Assembly (NCBI RefSeq): GCF_015767245.1
Contig: NZ_JADOTV010000006.1
Span: 150,908 to 214,907 of the forward strand
Origin: Aureivirga sp. CE67
Lineage (GTDB): Bacteria; Bacteroidota; Bacteroidia; Flavobacteriales; Flavobacteriaceae
Length of the DNA stretch: 64,000 bases
Direction: 5' to 3'
Shown: piece by piece, positions 17,892-26,306 of the stretch
Layout: every line of letters starts with the position of its first letter
How positions within the stretch are numbered: position 1 is the stretch's first letter
The notes under the pieces: model-generated
Databases searched by the model: none
Seen by the model: only the letters and a program-made list of their open reading frames with translations
What the model was told of the DNA's origin: nothing
Position numbers and translations under genes: made by a program

Positions 17892-18626
17892 TTAATTTTT
17901 AATTCTAATAATTGCGATGTCATCTGTTACTTTTTGTTGAAAATCATTTTCCAAGCTTCTCATTTTATTTTCAAAGAAAAGTTCGTTTTCAAACTCAATT
18001 TGATCTTCCAATAAATAATGAATAATCTCTTTATAATTCATGCTTTTATCTGGAGTTTTCAGATTTTTAAAAGAGAAAATTCCATCCGTACAAATTGATA
18101 AATCTTTGAAATTATTAATATGTAATTTTTGATTTTGATTGAGATACCAAGTTTCAAAATTTTCACTCAAATGATAACCGAAATAATCTGGTTTGTCATC
18201 CTGTTCATATTCTGTAATTTTTCCATCATGATAAATCATTCCGTCACCAATTGTGATTAATTCAGCTTCTTGTGTCTCAAAATCTAGCACACCAATAATT
18301 AGCGTTGTCAATAATTCTAGTTCATCCAAATTCAATTCATTTTGAATATTTCGAATGGTTTTGAAAAGTGCTTCCAAAATACTTTTCAATTGATGTTCTA
18401 AAGAAAACTGATTTTTTTCGATGAATTCTGTATAAAACTTGTCTTTTGAAATTTTTCGCAAAGTTTTTCCAACCAACATGGATGCAAATGAAGATTCTTT
18501 TCCCATAGTGCAACCATCCATCACAGCAATTAATTTTTGTTTTGAGCCAATTTTTTCTGAAACTAAAAAATCTTCACAATTATTTTCGTGAAAATCTCCT
18601 ATTTTTAAAAGTGATCTTTCTGTCAT
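17892..18626 (-). CDS. PP2C-family Ser/Thr protein phosphatase
   Basis: 244-aa cytoplasmic protein with PP2C motifs in order: a first metal-binding Asp in IAVMDGCTMGKES, a central TLIIGVLDF...ITIGDGMIY block, LSICTDGIFSF, and a C-terminal TDDIAIIRI that supplies the last metal ligand. It should dephosphorylate Ser/Thr in a metal-dependent way. No kinase gene lies in the operon. It sits in the middle of the seven-gene run, 2 bp before the 17110-17889 gene, next to a lipoprotein and the macro-domain-like protein. The regulatory partner is unknown. Confidence 0.85.
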   Translation of the reverse strand: MTERSLLKIGDFHENNCEDFLVSEKIGSKQKLIAVMDGCTMGKESSFASMLVGKTLRKISKDKFYTEFIEKNQFSLEHQLKSILEALFKTIRNIQNELNLDELELLTTLIIGVLDFETQEAELITIGDGMIYHDGKITEYEQDDKPDYFGYHLSENFETWYLNQNQKLHINNFKDLSICTDGIFSFKNLKTPDKSMNYKEIIHYLLEDQIEFENELFFENKMRSLENDFQQKVTDDIAIIRIKN

Positions 18627-18648
18627 ATAATTTTTAATTTGTTATATT

Positions 18649-19218
18649 TTAATCAATATAACATTCAAAATCTATTTGTTTTAATTTATTATTTTCTAAG
18701 CTAAATTCGAAAATAATTGACCCCTCGAAATCCTTAATTTTAATAGTATTTGTAAGAGAATCTCTTTTGAATTTTTGTTCTAAAATGCCTTTTTCTACAC
18801 CAATAAATATAGAATCTAAAAACTTAAATTCAGAATCTTTGATAGTTGCATGATATATAAATTCTTTCGTTTTCGCTTTATAAGAAGTTATGCTTGATTT
18901 ATTAAAATGATGTGTTTTGATAGTATCAATAATAGCTTCATTATGAATGTTTATTTTAGGTTTCTTCACAATTTCAAATGTTGAATTATCTGCAATTTTA
19001 TATAAATCATCCAATAATAAATTTACAGTAACATCATCTATGATATTAGTTGGTTTTTCAATTTTTTTATCTTTAGTTACGGATGTTTCGATTGTTTTTT
19101 TCGTAGAAGTAATTTCCTTTTTATTAGTTTCTGTTTTTTTTGGTTCTATTTTTTTCTGTTCTTCACAAGAGATAAAAAAAAGTGAAAGACAAAAAAGGGC
19201 TAGTAATTGTTTTTTCAT
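18649..19218 (-). CDS. Lipoprotein of unknown function
   Basis: 189 aa. The signal LLALFCLSLFFISC ends in a lipobox cysteine followed by EEQKK. A Lys/Thr/Glu linker of about 45 residues precedes a mixed alpha/beta C-terminal domain (~residues 65-189) that I cannot place. The charged linker suggests the domain is held at a distance from the membrane. Part of the PP2C operon, with about 20-30 bp to each neighbour. Confidence 0.65.
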   Translation of the reverse strand: MKKQLLALFCLSLFFISCEEQKKIEPKKTETNKKEITSTKKTIETSVTKDKKIEKPTNIIDDVTVNLLLDDLYKIADNSTFEIVKKPKINIHNEAIIDTIKTHHFNKSSITSYKAKTKEFIYHATIKDSEFKFLDSIFIGVEKGILEQKFKRDSLTNTIKIKDFEGSIIFEFSLENNKLKQIDFECYID

Positions 19219-19247
19219 ATTTTGATTATATGTTATTGGATTTATTT

Positions 19248-20237
19248 TTATATATAATTTGCTAATTGATTTAAATTTTTATTTGAACGACCATAACTTA
19301 CGATTCTAACATCCAAAGAAGTGTTTTTAAATTTGGTCAACACTTTTCCTAAAGATTCTAAAATCCAATTTTCTCTATTTCCAAAAGCACCTCCGCCAAC
19401 AAGCGTCAGATAAAGTTTATTAGAATTATTTTCTTTCCTATTTTTTAGAGCAGCCCAAAAAGTAGCTTCATAAGTAGCTTCCAAAATCAATTTTGAAAAC
19501 TGTTCCCAATAATCTGTTTCAACAGGAGAATAAGCAACTGGTAAAGCAGAGCAATAAACCTGAGAAACTCTTTGCTGATTTTCTGAAATAGTAACTTCCG
19601 TATTCCATTGAATTCCGACTTTTAATTTCCCTTTTAGGTTTTCTCTTTCTTTTTGGTTTAAAGAATCAATATTTTTGTTAATCGTCAAAAGTCCTTCTTT
19701 GTTCACTAAAGCATATCCGTTGCTCATCGACCAAAGTTTATATTGTTCATTTTCTAAAGCTTCACCGATAAAATCTAAACAATCAATTTGATTAAAAGCG
19801 GATTGCCCAATCTCATTTCCAGTTTCGACGAAATAGTTTCTATAAATTGTTCCAGCTCCACAAGCGATAGCACAGGCAGGACCTTGTGTCAAATCACGCT
19901 CATACCTATCAATTCCTTGTTCTGGAGTAATATAAGGACCAATCATTTCCAGTAAATTAAACTGTGAAGCTGCTTGAAACATCGCATTGGAATTAGATTC
20001 CATCGTATGTAATTCTTGCACATTGGCTAAAACTTCAGATAATTTAATTTCTCCCTGAAATTCGTTTAATAAAGATTCTTGTTTCCTTAATTCTTCTAAA
20101 GTTGGAATTTCTAATTTTCCGAAAGCAAATTTTTTATTAGTTACAGTAGAAACAAAGGAATCTCCTTCAATTATTAGTTTTTTACGTACATTTTCTGGAG
20201 ATTCTTCTTCGAATCCCGTTAATTTTTCAAACCACAT
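19248..20237 (-). CDS. Conserved macro-domain-like protein of unknown function
   Basis: 329-aa protein without signal peptide. Its strongest motifs are FQAASQFNLLEMIGPYITPE, GIDRYERDLTQGPACAIACG, YRNYFV and, near the C terminus, LVGGGAFGNRENWILES. I recall the QFN...TQGPA.A pattern from a widespread uncharacterised family in bacteria and protists. The GGGAFGN stretch and following helix resemble the phosphate-binding loop of macro domains, which bind ADP-ribose, so a nucleotide or ADP-ribose ligand is possible; this is inference only. It overlaps the upstream gene by 11 bp and lies two genes from the PP2C phosphatase, pointing to a regulatory or modification role. Confidence 0.7.
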   Translation of the reverse strand: MWFEKLTGFEEESPENVRKKLIIEGDSFVSTVTNKKFAFGKLEIPTLEELRKQESLLNEFQGEIKLSEVLANVQELHTMESNSNAMFQAASQFNLLEMIGPYITPEQGIDRYERDLTQGPACAIACGAGTIYRNYFVETGNEIGQSAFNQIDCLDFIGEALENEQYKLWSMSNGYALVNKEGLLTINKNIDSLNQKERENLKGKLKVGIQWNTEVTISENQQRVSQVYCSALPVAYSPVETDYWEQFSKLILEATYEATFWAALKNRKENNSNKLYLTLVGGGAFGNRENWILESLGKVLTKFKNTSLDVRIVSYGRSNKNLNQLANYI

Positions 20238-20844
20238 TTTTTAGTTTTGTTATTAATTTTGGTAAAAAGAATATAAATAAAGCAATAAATAAGAAAATAG
20301 TCCCACTTTTGTTGAGAAAATTAATTTCTGAACTCTTATTTTTATATGCTTGATGATGTTGAATAGAGTTTATTAAATACGTTATATTTTGATAAGATTT
20401 TACGTCATTTTCATGGAAATCAAAATATTGAATATTAAACCACCCATTTTTTCCTAAATTTTTAATTTCAAAAACACTTTTATTATTGATAGTATATTTT
20501 GCAAGAGAATAATTCTTTTCGTTATTAATAAAAAGACTATCTGCAGGAAAATCTTTAGTCATTATTTTGTTCAATCGTTCTAAAGTTTTTTTAGAATCGA
20601 CTTCTTCAGGATATGGAACTTCGTAATATTGGTATTGAATTTTAGGAAAATTTCCTAGACTTGTAGAGTCTGTAAAGATTTTTCCAAGTTCATAAAATAA
20701 ATCGTAATCCAAATGTCTATTATCTACTAGAGAATATTTAAATTCTTTTGGAGTCTTAAAAGATAAATCTCTCAACTCTATATTGATTTGCGAAAAACTA
20801 TAGGTTGAAATTATGAATGCTATGAAAAGTAATGTTTTTTTCAT
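20227..20844 (-). CDS. Exported protein with C-terminal membrane anchor
   Basis: 205 aa from the ATG at 20844; the longer frame would need a TTG inside the upstream gene. It has an N-terminal signal peptide (LLFIAFIISTYSFSQ) and a C-terminal hydrophobic helix (GTIFLFIALFIFFLP) followed by basic residues, so the middle domain is periplasmic and tethered to the inner membrane. No family recognised. It starts 8 bp after the YiiX-like gene and overlaps the macro-like gene by 11 bp, a tight arrangement that implies coordinated translation. Confidence 0.65.
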   Translation of the reverse strand: MKKTLLFIAFIISTYSFSQINIELRDLSFKTPKEFKYSLVDNRHLDYDLFYELGKIFTDSTSLGNFPKIQYQYYEVPYPEEVDSKKTLERLNKIMTKDFPADSLFINNEKNYSLAKYTINNKSVFEIKNLGKNGWFNIQYFDFHENDVKSYQNITYLINSIQHHQAYKNKSSEINFLNKSGTIFLFIALFIFFLPKLITKLKNVV

Positions 20845-20851
20845 TTTAAAT

Positions 20852-21532
20852 TTATTTTTCAATAATGGTCACTAGTAAATTAGAATTAAAAATCGAAGCA
20901 GGAGAAATTACTTTTTCATTCATAGGGATTTTATTTCCATAGCGTTCTTTTAATTTCTTTTTAACGATAGGATTGTTCAAATCAAAATCAGATAGTTTTT
21001 CAAGCTTTCCTATTTCAATTCCTAAAGCATCTTTGTACATTTTCCAAACCAATTCCGAACAATAAATACGTTCATCTGACCATTCAAAATAAGAGTCATA
21101 AGGTTTTCCTAAATATTTTTTTCCAGAATTTTTTAGTTTTAAAAGATTTTCTTCATTCAAAGGATTTTTAAAACTCAATAGTCTTTTGATAACATAATGC
21201 TTGTTAACACCTCGATTAATCCATTCTTGTAATGGAGTTATTTTAACAGGTTGTACAGCTTCATAAACAAAAAAATGATTATTATTTTTAAAAATAATCC
21301 CTACATGACTATATTTTGAATTTGTAGCTAATTGTATAGCTTTACTCTGTTCAGATTTTGAAGTGTGAAAAATGATATCTCCATCCTGAATATTATTTTG
21401 TAGGTTTGTTTTTTCTCTTTTTTGAGCATCTTCAACAACTCCTTGCGCGAAAGAATACATTTGAATTCCTTGATAAATCAGAAAAGAAAGAATACCAATT
21501 AATATTACAGTAATAATAGATTTTTTAAGCAT
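20852..21532 (-). CDS. Membrane-anchored YiiX/YebB-like (NlpC/P60-type) cysteine hydrolase
   Basis: 226 aa from the ATG at 21532 (an upstream start would be TTG). An uncleaved N-terminal helix (residues 5-22) anchors a domain of the YiiX/YebB permuted papain-fold family: DGDIIFHTSK, then YSHVGII with the likely catalytic H76, and RIYCSELVWKMY with C158. In this family His precedes Cys, as seen here. Members act as amidases or peptidases on lipids or peptides. It is the first gene of the seven-gene operon. Substrate unknown. Confidence 0.8.
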   Translation of the reverse strand: MLKKSIITVILIGILSFLIYQGIQMYSFAQGVVEDAQKREKTNLQNNIQDGDIIFHTSKSEQSKAIQLATNSKYSHVGIIFKNNNHFFVYEAVQPVKITPLQEWINRGVNKHYVIKRLLSFKNPLNEENLLKLKNSGKKYLGKPYDSYFEWSDERIYCSELVWKMYKDALGIEIGKLEKLSDFDLNNPIVKKKLKERYGNKIPMNEKVISPASIFNSNLLVTIIEK

Positions 21533-21757
21533 AGATTTTTTTATTTTTTTGGAAAACCAAAATACATTAATTTTTTTATCAATCAATTTTAAAACGGAGT
21601 TTTAAATAGGAATCTAGAAGAATTAATTGATGAATGAATATTTTATGTAAATTATTGAAATTGAGTATTTTGAATTTGTTTTATTTATGTTAAAATATTA
21701 GTTTTACAATAAAATGTAACTATTTTAAGACGAATATTAACAAATAAAAACTAAATT

Positions 21758-22540
21758 ATGACTTCAAAATATTCATTTATTGTAATATTATTACTTCTAA
21801 CTTTTTTTTCTTGTAGTGACGATTCAGATGACGTTACTGAAGAAAATGAAACTCCTACTGAAACTGTTTTAATGTTGAAAGAACGTAAAACTACCTATCC
21901 TGATGGAGAAATTTTTACAGAATATTTTTCTTATGACGATGCAGATAACCTAACATCTATATTGGATTCTGATGGATATAAATATGAATATATTTATGAG
22001 AATAATAAGCTAATTAGAATAAATTCTATTGCGGAATCAGGAAATATGGAGGACTATGTTTTACTAGAATATGATTCAGAAAACCGTTTAAATTCATACA
22101 CAATATATGTATCTTTTGATAATGTGGGCTTGAGAGTTGATTTGACATATAATCCAAATGGAACTATTACTGAAAAAGAATATAAAGGAGATCATGATTC
22201 TCAAACGACTTTAATAAATGAAATTACGATCACTATTGATAATAATCAAATTACTTTGAGAGATGGAGAAGATTTAGATTACACTTATGAGTATGATACT
22301 AAGAATGGTATGTATAAGAATATCACAAATATAGAAGTATTGAACCTTATTAATATTGATTTTTCAGGTTATATAGATTGTGCAGATAATAATATTTTAA
22401 AAATAAAGGAAGAAGAAGATGGTACTGAAATTATTTATGAAGAATATCAGTATACATATAATTCTGATAATTACCCTGAAACTGCTACTTTTTATATAGA
22501 AGGAGAAATAGACAGTACAATAGAATATATCTACGAATAA
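21758..22540 (+). CDS. Lipoprotein with YD/RHS-like beta repeats
   Basis: 260 aa. The signal FIVILLLLTFFSC ends with a lipobox cysteine followed by SDDSDD, an acidic linker usual for surface-exposed lipoproteins of this phylum. The body has short beta units such as YSYDDADNLTSI, YKYEYIYENNKL and YEYDTKNGM that resemble YD repeats of the RHS/DUF4595 kind. Function unknown; probably a surface or periplasmic lipoprotein. Transcribed alone, with a terminator just past the stop. Divergent from the PP2C operon. Confidence 0.75.
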   Translation: MTSKYSFIVILLLLTFFSCSDDSDDVTEENETPTETVLMLKERKTTYPDGEIFTEYFSYDDADNLTSILDSDGYKYEYIYENNKLIRINSIAESGNMEDYVLLEYDSENRLNSYTIYVSFDNVGLRVDLTYNPNGTITEKEYKGDHDSQTTLINEITITIDNNQITLRDGEDLDYTYEYDTKNGMYKNITNIEVLNLINIDFSGYIDCADNNILKIKEEEDGTEIIYEEYQYTYNSDNYPETATFYIEGEIDSTIEYIYE

Positions 22541-22566
22541 GAATAAGAATAAGAAAATAAAAGTGA

Positions 22567-22604
22567 AAATGGATAGAATCTTGATTGTAAGTTTTTATCC
22601 ATTT
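22567..22604 (+). terminator. Terminator after the YD-repeat lipoprotein
   Basis: AAATGGATA (22567-22575) pairs with TATCCATTT (22596-22604) and is followed by a T run. The loop is long (20 nt). Confidence 0.6.
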
Positions 22605-22853
22605 TTTTATTAGGTTGTTTTGTGGTTTATCGAATATATTTAAAACTTCATGTCTAGTTAAAATGTACTTTATCTCTTTCTTTTTATAAATGATTTTAAT
22701 TTAAATAACAAAATATTTAAATGTGTATGTAAATATGAAATTTAAATTAAAATGTTTTATAAATATCATATTAATTATATTACTATATTTTTTAAGTTTT
22801 ATTTCTCTAAATATCACAATTAGTTATTTTTGATAAAACTAAAATCTAAAAAA
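22605..22853. other. A/T-rich intergenic region
   Basis: This stretch holds a possible 32-codon hydrophobic ORF (22735-22833) and, overlapping its end, a TATTTTTG element at 22825-22832 that fits a -7 box for the acetyltransferase gene. No recognisable -33 element and no RNA gene seen. Confidence 0.4.
22735..22833 (+). CDS. Possible 32-aa single-helix membrane peptide
   Basis: ATG at 22735 opens 32 codons: a short basic start (MKFKLK) followed by about 20 strongly hydrophobic residues (Ile, Leu, Phe). The shape fits a small membrane protein. However, A/T-rich DNA readily yields such strings, no clear ribosome site is seen, and the end overlaps a possible promoter. Treat as a candidate only. 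Confidence 0.2.
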   Translation: MKFKLKCFINIILIILLYFLSFISLNITISYF

Positions 22854-23297
22854 ATGAATTATAGAAATGTAGAAAGTTACGACTTAGAGAAAATTACTGA
22901 TTTGTTCGATGCTTATCGAGTTTTTTATAGAAAAGAATCAGACAAAGAGTCAGCGAAGAATTTTCTTGAAGAACGAATTAATCAAAAAGATTCGGAAATA
23001 TTTGTAGCAGAAAATCAAGAAGGAAATTTAGTAGGATTTGTCCAATTATATCCAATATTTTCTTCGACAAGAATGCAAAAACTTTGGTTGTTAAATGATT
23101 TGTTTGTGAATCCAGAGTTTAGAGGAAAAGGAATCTCAAAAGGATTGATTGAAACTTCTAAAGAATTAGCAAAAGATTCTGGTGCTTGTGGATTGCTTTT
23201 AGAAACAGAAAAATCGAATATTATTGGAAATTCACTTTATCCAAGAACAGGATTTGTTTTAAATGAAGCTTCCAATTTTTATGAGTGGAATATTTAA
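22854..23297 (+). CDS. GNAT family N-acetyltransferase
   Basis: 147 aa from the ATG at 22854; the longer frame would start with TTG. Full GNAT fold can be followed: N-terminal NYRNVESYDLEKITDLF, central strands VGFVQLYPIF, the LNDLFVNPEFRGKGISKGLI motif (the R/Q-x-x-G-x-G/A acetyl-CoA pyrophosphate loop), and the late LLLETEKSNIIGNSLYPRTGF segment with the GNSLY...GF ending typical of the family. A cytoplasmic acetyl-CoA-dependent transferase; the acceptor is not known. Single gene, terminated by a bidirectional hairpin shared with the thioesterase. Confidence 0.9.
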   Translation: MNYRNVESYDLEKITDLFDAYRVFYRKESDKESAKNFLEERINQKDSEIFVAENQEGNLVGFVQLYPIFSSTRMQKLWLLNDLFVNPEFRGKGISKGLIETSKELAKDSGACGLLLETEKSNIIGNSLYPRTGFVLNEASNFYEWNI

Positions 23298-23302
23298 AAA
23301 AT

Positions 23303-23335
23303 AAAAGCTTTTGAGAAAATCAAAAGCTTTTTTTA
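23303..23335. terminator. Bidirectional terminator
   Basis: AAAAGCTTTTGA (23303-23314) pairs with TCAAAAGCTTTT (23320-23331), loop 5 nt, between convergent acetyltransferase and thioesterase genes. Confidence 0.8.
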
Positions 23336-23340
23336 ATGTT

Positions 23341-24084
23341 TTATTTTTCGTGCGTTATTATTTTTGAAATAAATGCGATTTTAGAAGTTCGTTCATTAAG
23401 ACCAGAAAAATAAACTTCATCATCTTTAAAATTGTGTAATGTGCTTGAACAAACAATAAAATCACCCAAAAAAGTTTCGCTCATAAAATTGATTTCATAT
23501 TCAGCAATCGAATGTGTTTTGTGATATTCAAAAGGAATTGTATCCAAAACCCATTGCGAATATTTGATATTATTCACATGTCGATTCATATCCAAATCAC
23601 TGATTTTTACTTCAATTTTTCTTTGAACATCAATATCTTTAGGAAGTTTTATTTTTTTAGCTTGAAAATCTAACTGAAAATCTGTTCGAGGAGTGAAATA
23701 ACTTCTCGCTTTGTTCACTTCAATAGGTTTACGATCTTTATCGCCTAAAATCATCCAAGTTGTAGAACATTCTCCGAGTTTCTTGTCGTTTAAATATATT
23801 TCAAACTCACGAACTGCATAAAAACCATCAGCAGGAATTGTCCAAGTTTTGATTGTAATTACATCATGCCACTTTGGCCAAATATCCATTTTCAATTTTT
23901 GACGAACCAAAACCCAAAAGCATCCCATTTCTTTCATGGTTTCATAACCAAAATCAAGATGATCAGCATGTTCAGAAGCGGTGTCTTGTAGCAGGCCAAG
24001 TAAACCGAAAAGCCCTAGTTTTTTATTAGTATTGATATTTACACTTCTAATTTTATAGTCGATTTCAAAAATTGATTTATCCAT
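23341..24084 (-). CDS. Acyl-ACP thioesterase (double hotdog fold)
   Basis: 247 aa. Matches the bacterial acyl-[acyl-carrier-protein] thioesterase family: first hotdog with LGLLGLLQDTASEHAD and CFWVLVRQKLKM, then TWTIPADGFYAVREFEI, and a second hotdog with the catalytic region SDLDMNRHVNNIKYSQWV (Asp/Asn/His in the FatA/FatB alignment). It hydrolyses fatty acyl-ACP to release free fatty acid in the cytoplasm. Length is normal. The gene is followed by the bidirectional terminator at 23303 and preceded by a small membrane-protein gene 35 bp away on the same strand. Confidence 0.9.
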   Translation of the reverse strand: MDKSIFEIDYKIRSVNINTNKKLGLFGLLGLLQDTASEHADHLDFGYETMKEMGCFWVLVRQKLKMDIWPKWHDVITIKTWTIPADGFYAVREFEIYLNDKKLGECSTTWMILGDKDRKPIEVNKARSYFTPRTDFQLDFQAKKIKLPKDIDVQRKIEVKISDLDMNRHVNNIKYSQWVLDTIPFEYHKTHSIAEYEINFMSETFLGDFIVCSSTLHNFKDDEVYFSGLNERTSKIAFISKIITHEK

Positions 24085-24119
24085 TTTAATAGTTTTTAAT
24101 TCTTAAAAATAATAATTAA

Positions 24120-24509
24120 TTAATCATGAATTTTCGAAAGTTCTTCTTTTAGTTCTTTCCTTGATTTTTTATTTAAAGGATATAAACTTATTTTATAAAT
24201 ATTTCCATTTTTAAGATGAATCATTACTTGTTTCTCATTAGGGAATTCAATCAGGTGAATTGCATTTTTATCAAAAGTTCTAGAGTTAAAAATTCCTAGT
24301 TTAAAAATAATTTGCTCTTCTGTAATTCGTAAAAAAGGATTGAAAATTTCCCAAATAACGATTAAAATTAAAATTACAGTAATATAAATGCTTGGTGATG
24401 CGATTTCTAATCCTTCGGTATATTGATAAATCATCATTCCTCCAAAAAAGATAATTGCAATAATGGATATAATTAATGATAAAGGTTTTCTTTTAAAAGT
24501 TTTTTCCAT
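24120..24509 (-). CDS. Small membrane protein with PH-like C-terminal domain
   Basis: 129 aa with two membrane helices at about residues 10-28 and 37-55, then a 70-residue cytoplasmic beta-rich part (ITEEQIIFKLGIF, NAIHLIEFPNEKQVMIHLKNGN) that resembles the short bacterial PH-like domains in small two-helix membrane proteins. Function unknown. It may be co-transcribed with the thioesterase 35 bp downstream. Confidence 0.65.
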   Translation of the reverse strand: MEKTFKRKPLSLIISIIAIIFFGGMMIYQYTEGLEIASPSIYITVILILIVIWEIFNPFLRITEEQIIFKLGIFNSRTFDKNAIHLIEFPNEKQVMIHLKNGNIYKISLYPLNKKSRKELKEELSKIHD

Positions 24510-24622
24510 GGAAATAGTTCTTTTTTCTTTTTGTTTTCGCTAAAATAAGAAGTTTTCTCATGGATTTAAAAACTATTCTAAAGTTTCTATTCTAATCAGT
24601 ATATATTAAAGAATACAAAAAA

Positions 24623-24652
24623 AACTTAACACTTTTGAAGTATTAAGCTTTT
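24623..24652 (-). terminator. Probable terminator after the 24673 gene
   Basis: CTTAACACTT and AAGTATTAAG form a stem with one mismatch around a short loop; on the minus strand it is followed by a T run. About 20 bp past the stop. Confidence 0.6.
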
Positions 24653-24672
24653 GTTATTGAGTTTTTCAATTA

Positions 24673-26196
24673 TTAGTATTTAATTTTAATAAGCTGAGAT
24701 TTTTTTCCATTTCGTCCAATTAAAAATATTGCATTGTTTTTCAAATCAATATATCCGTTGTCTACTCTATAGAATACTTTATCTTCTTTTCTGTCGATTA
24801 ATTTTTTAATCTGGAATTTTGTTTCTTTATCAATTGAAATCTGATATAAATTCGACATTTGTTCTGAAGGATTTGTAGTTCTTACAGTTCCTGAAAATTC
24901 TTTTCTTAATTTATCAGAACTATTGATTAGAAAATAGAACTCGTCTCCAATAGGAATTCCTGTGAAAGAACTATTTCTTATTCCTGACTGTACTTTATTA
25001 ATTACTTTAGCCCAAACAAGTTTACCTTTACCATCTACTTTAATTGTAATAATATCTTCCAGAATTGGTTGTGATCCATTTTGAAATTTTTGAATATAAT
25101 TTTCTTCAGCATTCATGATTAAAGAACCGTCAGGAAGAAAAAATGCTTGCCTAAAAGTAATATTCTTAATGCCTCTTTTCTTTGTTTGATTTTTTAAAGT
25201 ATTATTATTTCCAAACTTTTCTGTCATGAAAGAATCTGAAAATTCGTTTTGGAAATCTTTAATGATTTTGAAAGAATCTATATCAATATCTGAACTATAA
25301 ACTCCATTATATTTATAAGATTTATTTTTCCCATAAAAACCATAACATTTTAATTTCCCATTATACAATGACATAGAAAGGTATGCGATATTGATATCTG
25401 GTTTTTTGAATTTTAGAACCTGTTTACTGTTTTTAGTAATTTTCTGAATTTCAAAATGATAATTGATCTCTTTATTCTTTTTGTCAGTACGAGCATTGTT
25501 TTCAAATGATTTTCCTAAGAAATATAAAGTTCCATCATTATCATCGATAGTAATATCTTGTAATTGAAATAATTTATCTTTTAAATCAACTTCAAATTTC
25601 TTTTCATATAATTGATTAAATTTTTTATCAAAAACATAAATCTGATGTGTTTCTCTTTTGTTATTTTTTACATCAAAACTAAGTGCAAAATAATTTCCTT
25701 GGTTTGAAGCAATAAATTTTCCATAAGTATCTTTGTCATTTTCCCAATTTAAAAATGTATCCTCAGATTCAAATATATTATTAGGAATCGAAACTAAATT
25801 TCTATATTCAAAACTCATTTCATTAAGCTCATCTGATGCTAAATTTATTTCAAGAGATTTTGTTTTTGAATTATATTTTCTTTCAATTAAATTTAAATTT
25901 CCGTTTTCAAGATAAGCGTAGATAATTTTGTTTTTTGTTTCATAATCTACTTCAAAAATTAATTCTAAGTTTTCATTAAAATGTTGGATATAATATCCTC
26001 CATTCACACCAATTGTTGGATAATAGGAGCGAATCAAAACGATACTTTTATCATCATTTTCAAGAACAAACGATAAATTTGTGTTCTTTTTCTTGTCTTT
26101 AAAAATTTCACTTTTTGTAATTGTAGGTACTTGTCCAAATGCAAACAAGCCAATAAATAGTAATAATAGCGCAAATTTTTGTTTCATCATTTTCAT
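24673..26196 (-). CDS. Exported protein of unknown function, probably propeller-like
   Basis: 507 aa with a signal peptide (FALLLLFIGLFAFGQ). Three closely spaced ATGs (26196, 26190, 26187) could serve as start. The mature part alternates short beta strands and turns, with recurring patterns like HQIYVFDKKFNQLYEKKFEV, DDNDGTLYFLGKS and LPDGSLIMNAEE that suggest a beta-propeller or WD-like fold, unproven. No T9SS tag, no lipobox. Transcribed alone, with its own terminator. Confidence 0.7.
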   Translation of the reverse strand: MKMMKQKFALLLLFIGLFAFGQVPTITKSEIFKDKKKNTNLSFVLENDDKSIVLIRSYYPTIGVNGGYYIQHFNENLELIFEVDYETKNKIIYAYLENGNLNLIERKYNSKTKSLEINLASDELNEMSFEYRNLVSIPNNIFESEDTFLNWENDKDTYGKFIASNQGNYFALSFDVKNNKRETHQIYVFDKKFNQLYEKKFEVDLKDKLFQLQDITIDDNDGTLYFLGKSFENNARTDKKNKEINYHFEIQKITKNSKQVLKFKKPDINIAYLSMSLYNGKLKCYGFYGKNKSYKYNGVYSSDIDIDSFKIIKDFQNEFSDSFMTEKFGNNNTLKNQTKKRGIKNITFRQAFFLPDGSLIMNAEENYIQKFQNGSQPILEDIITIKVDGKGKLVWAKVINKVQSGIRNSSFTGIPIGDEFYFLINSSDKLRKEFSGTVRTTNPSEQMSNLYQISIDKETKFQIKKLIDRKEDKVFYRVDNGYIDLKNNAIFLIGRNGKKSQLIKIKY

Positions 26197-26306
26197 TTTT
26201 GTTAATTAAATAGCGATTTATTCTTTCAAATAATTTTGAAAGCGAAAATATATCTTTTTAATTAAAGTTAAATAATGAGAAGATGATTTATTTTGAAAAA
26301 AACAAT

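Noticed and set aside
13160..18626. VWA protein and PP2C phosphatase as part of a TerY-P-type triad
   Set aside because: The VWA protein has a signal peptide, lies in another operon beyond the ECF42 pair, and no kinase is present.
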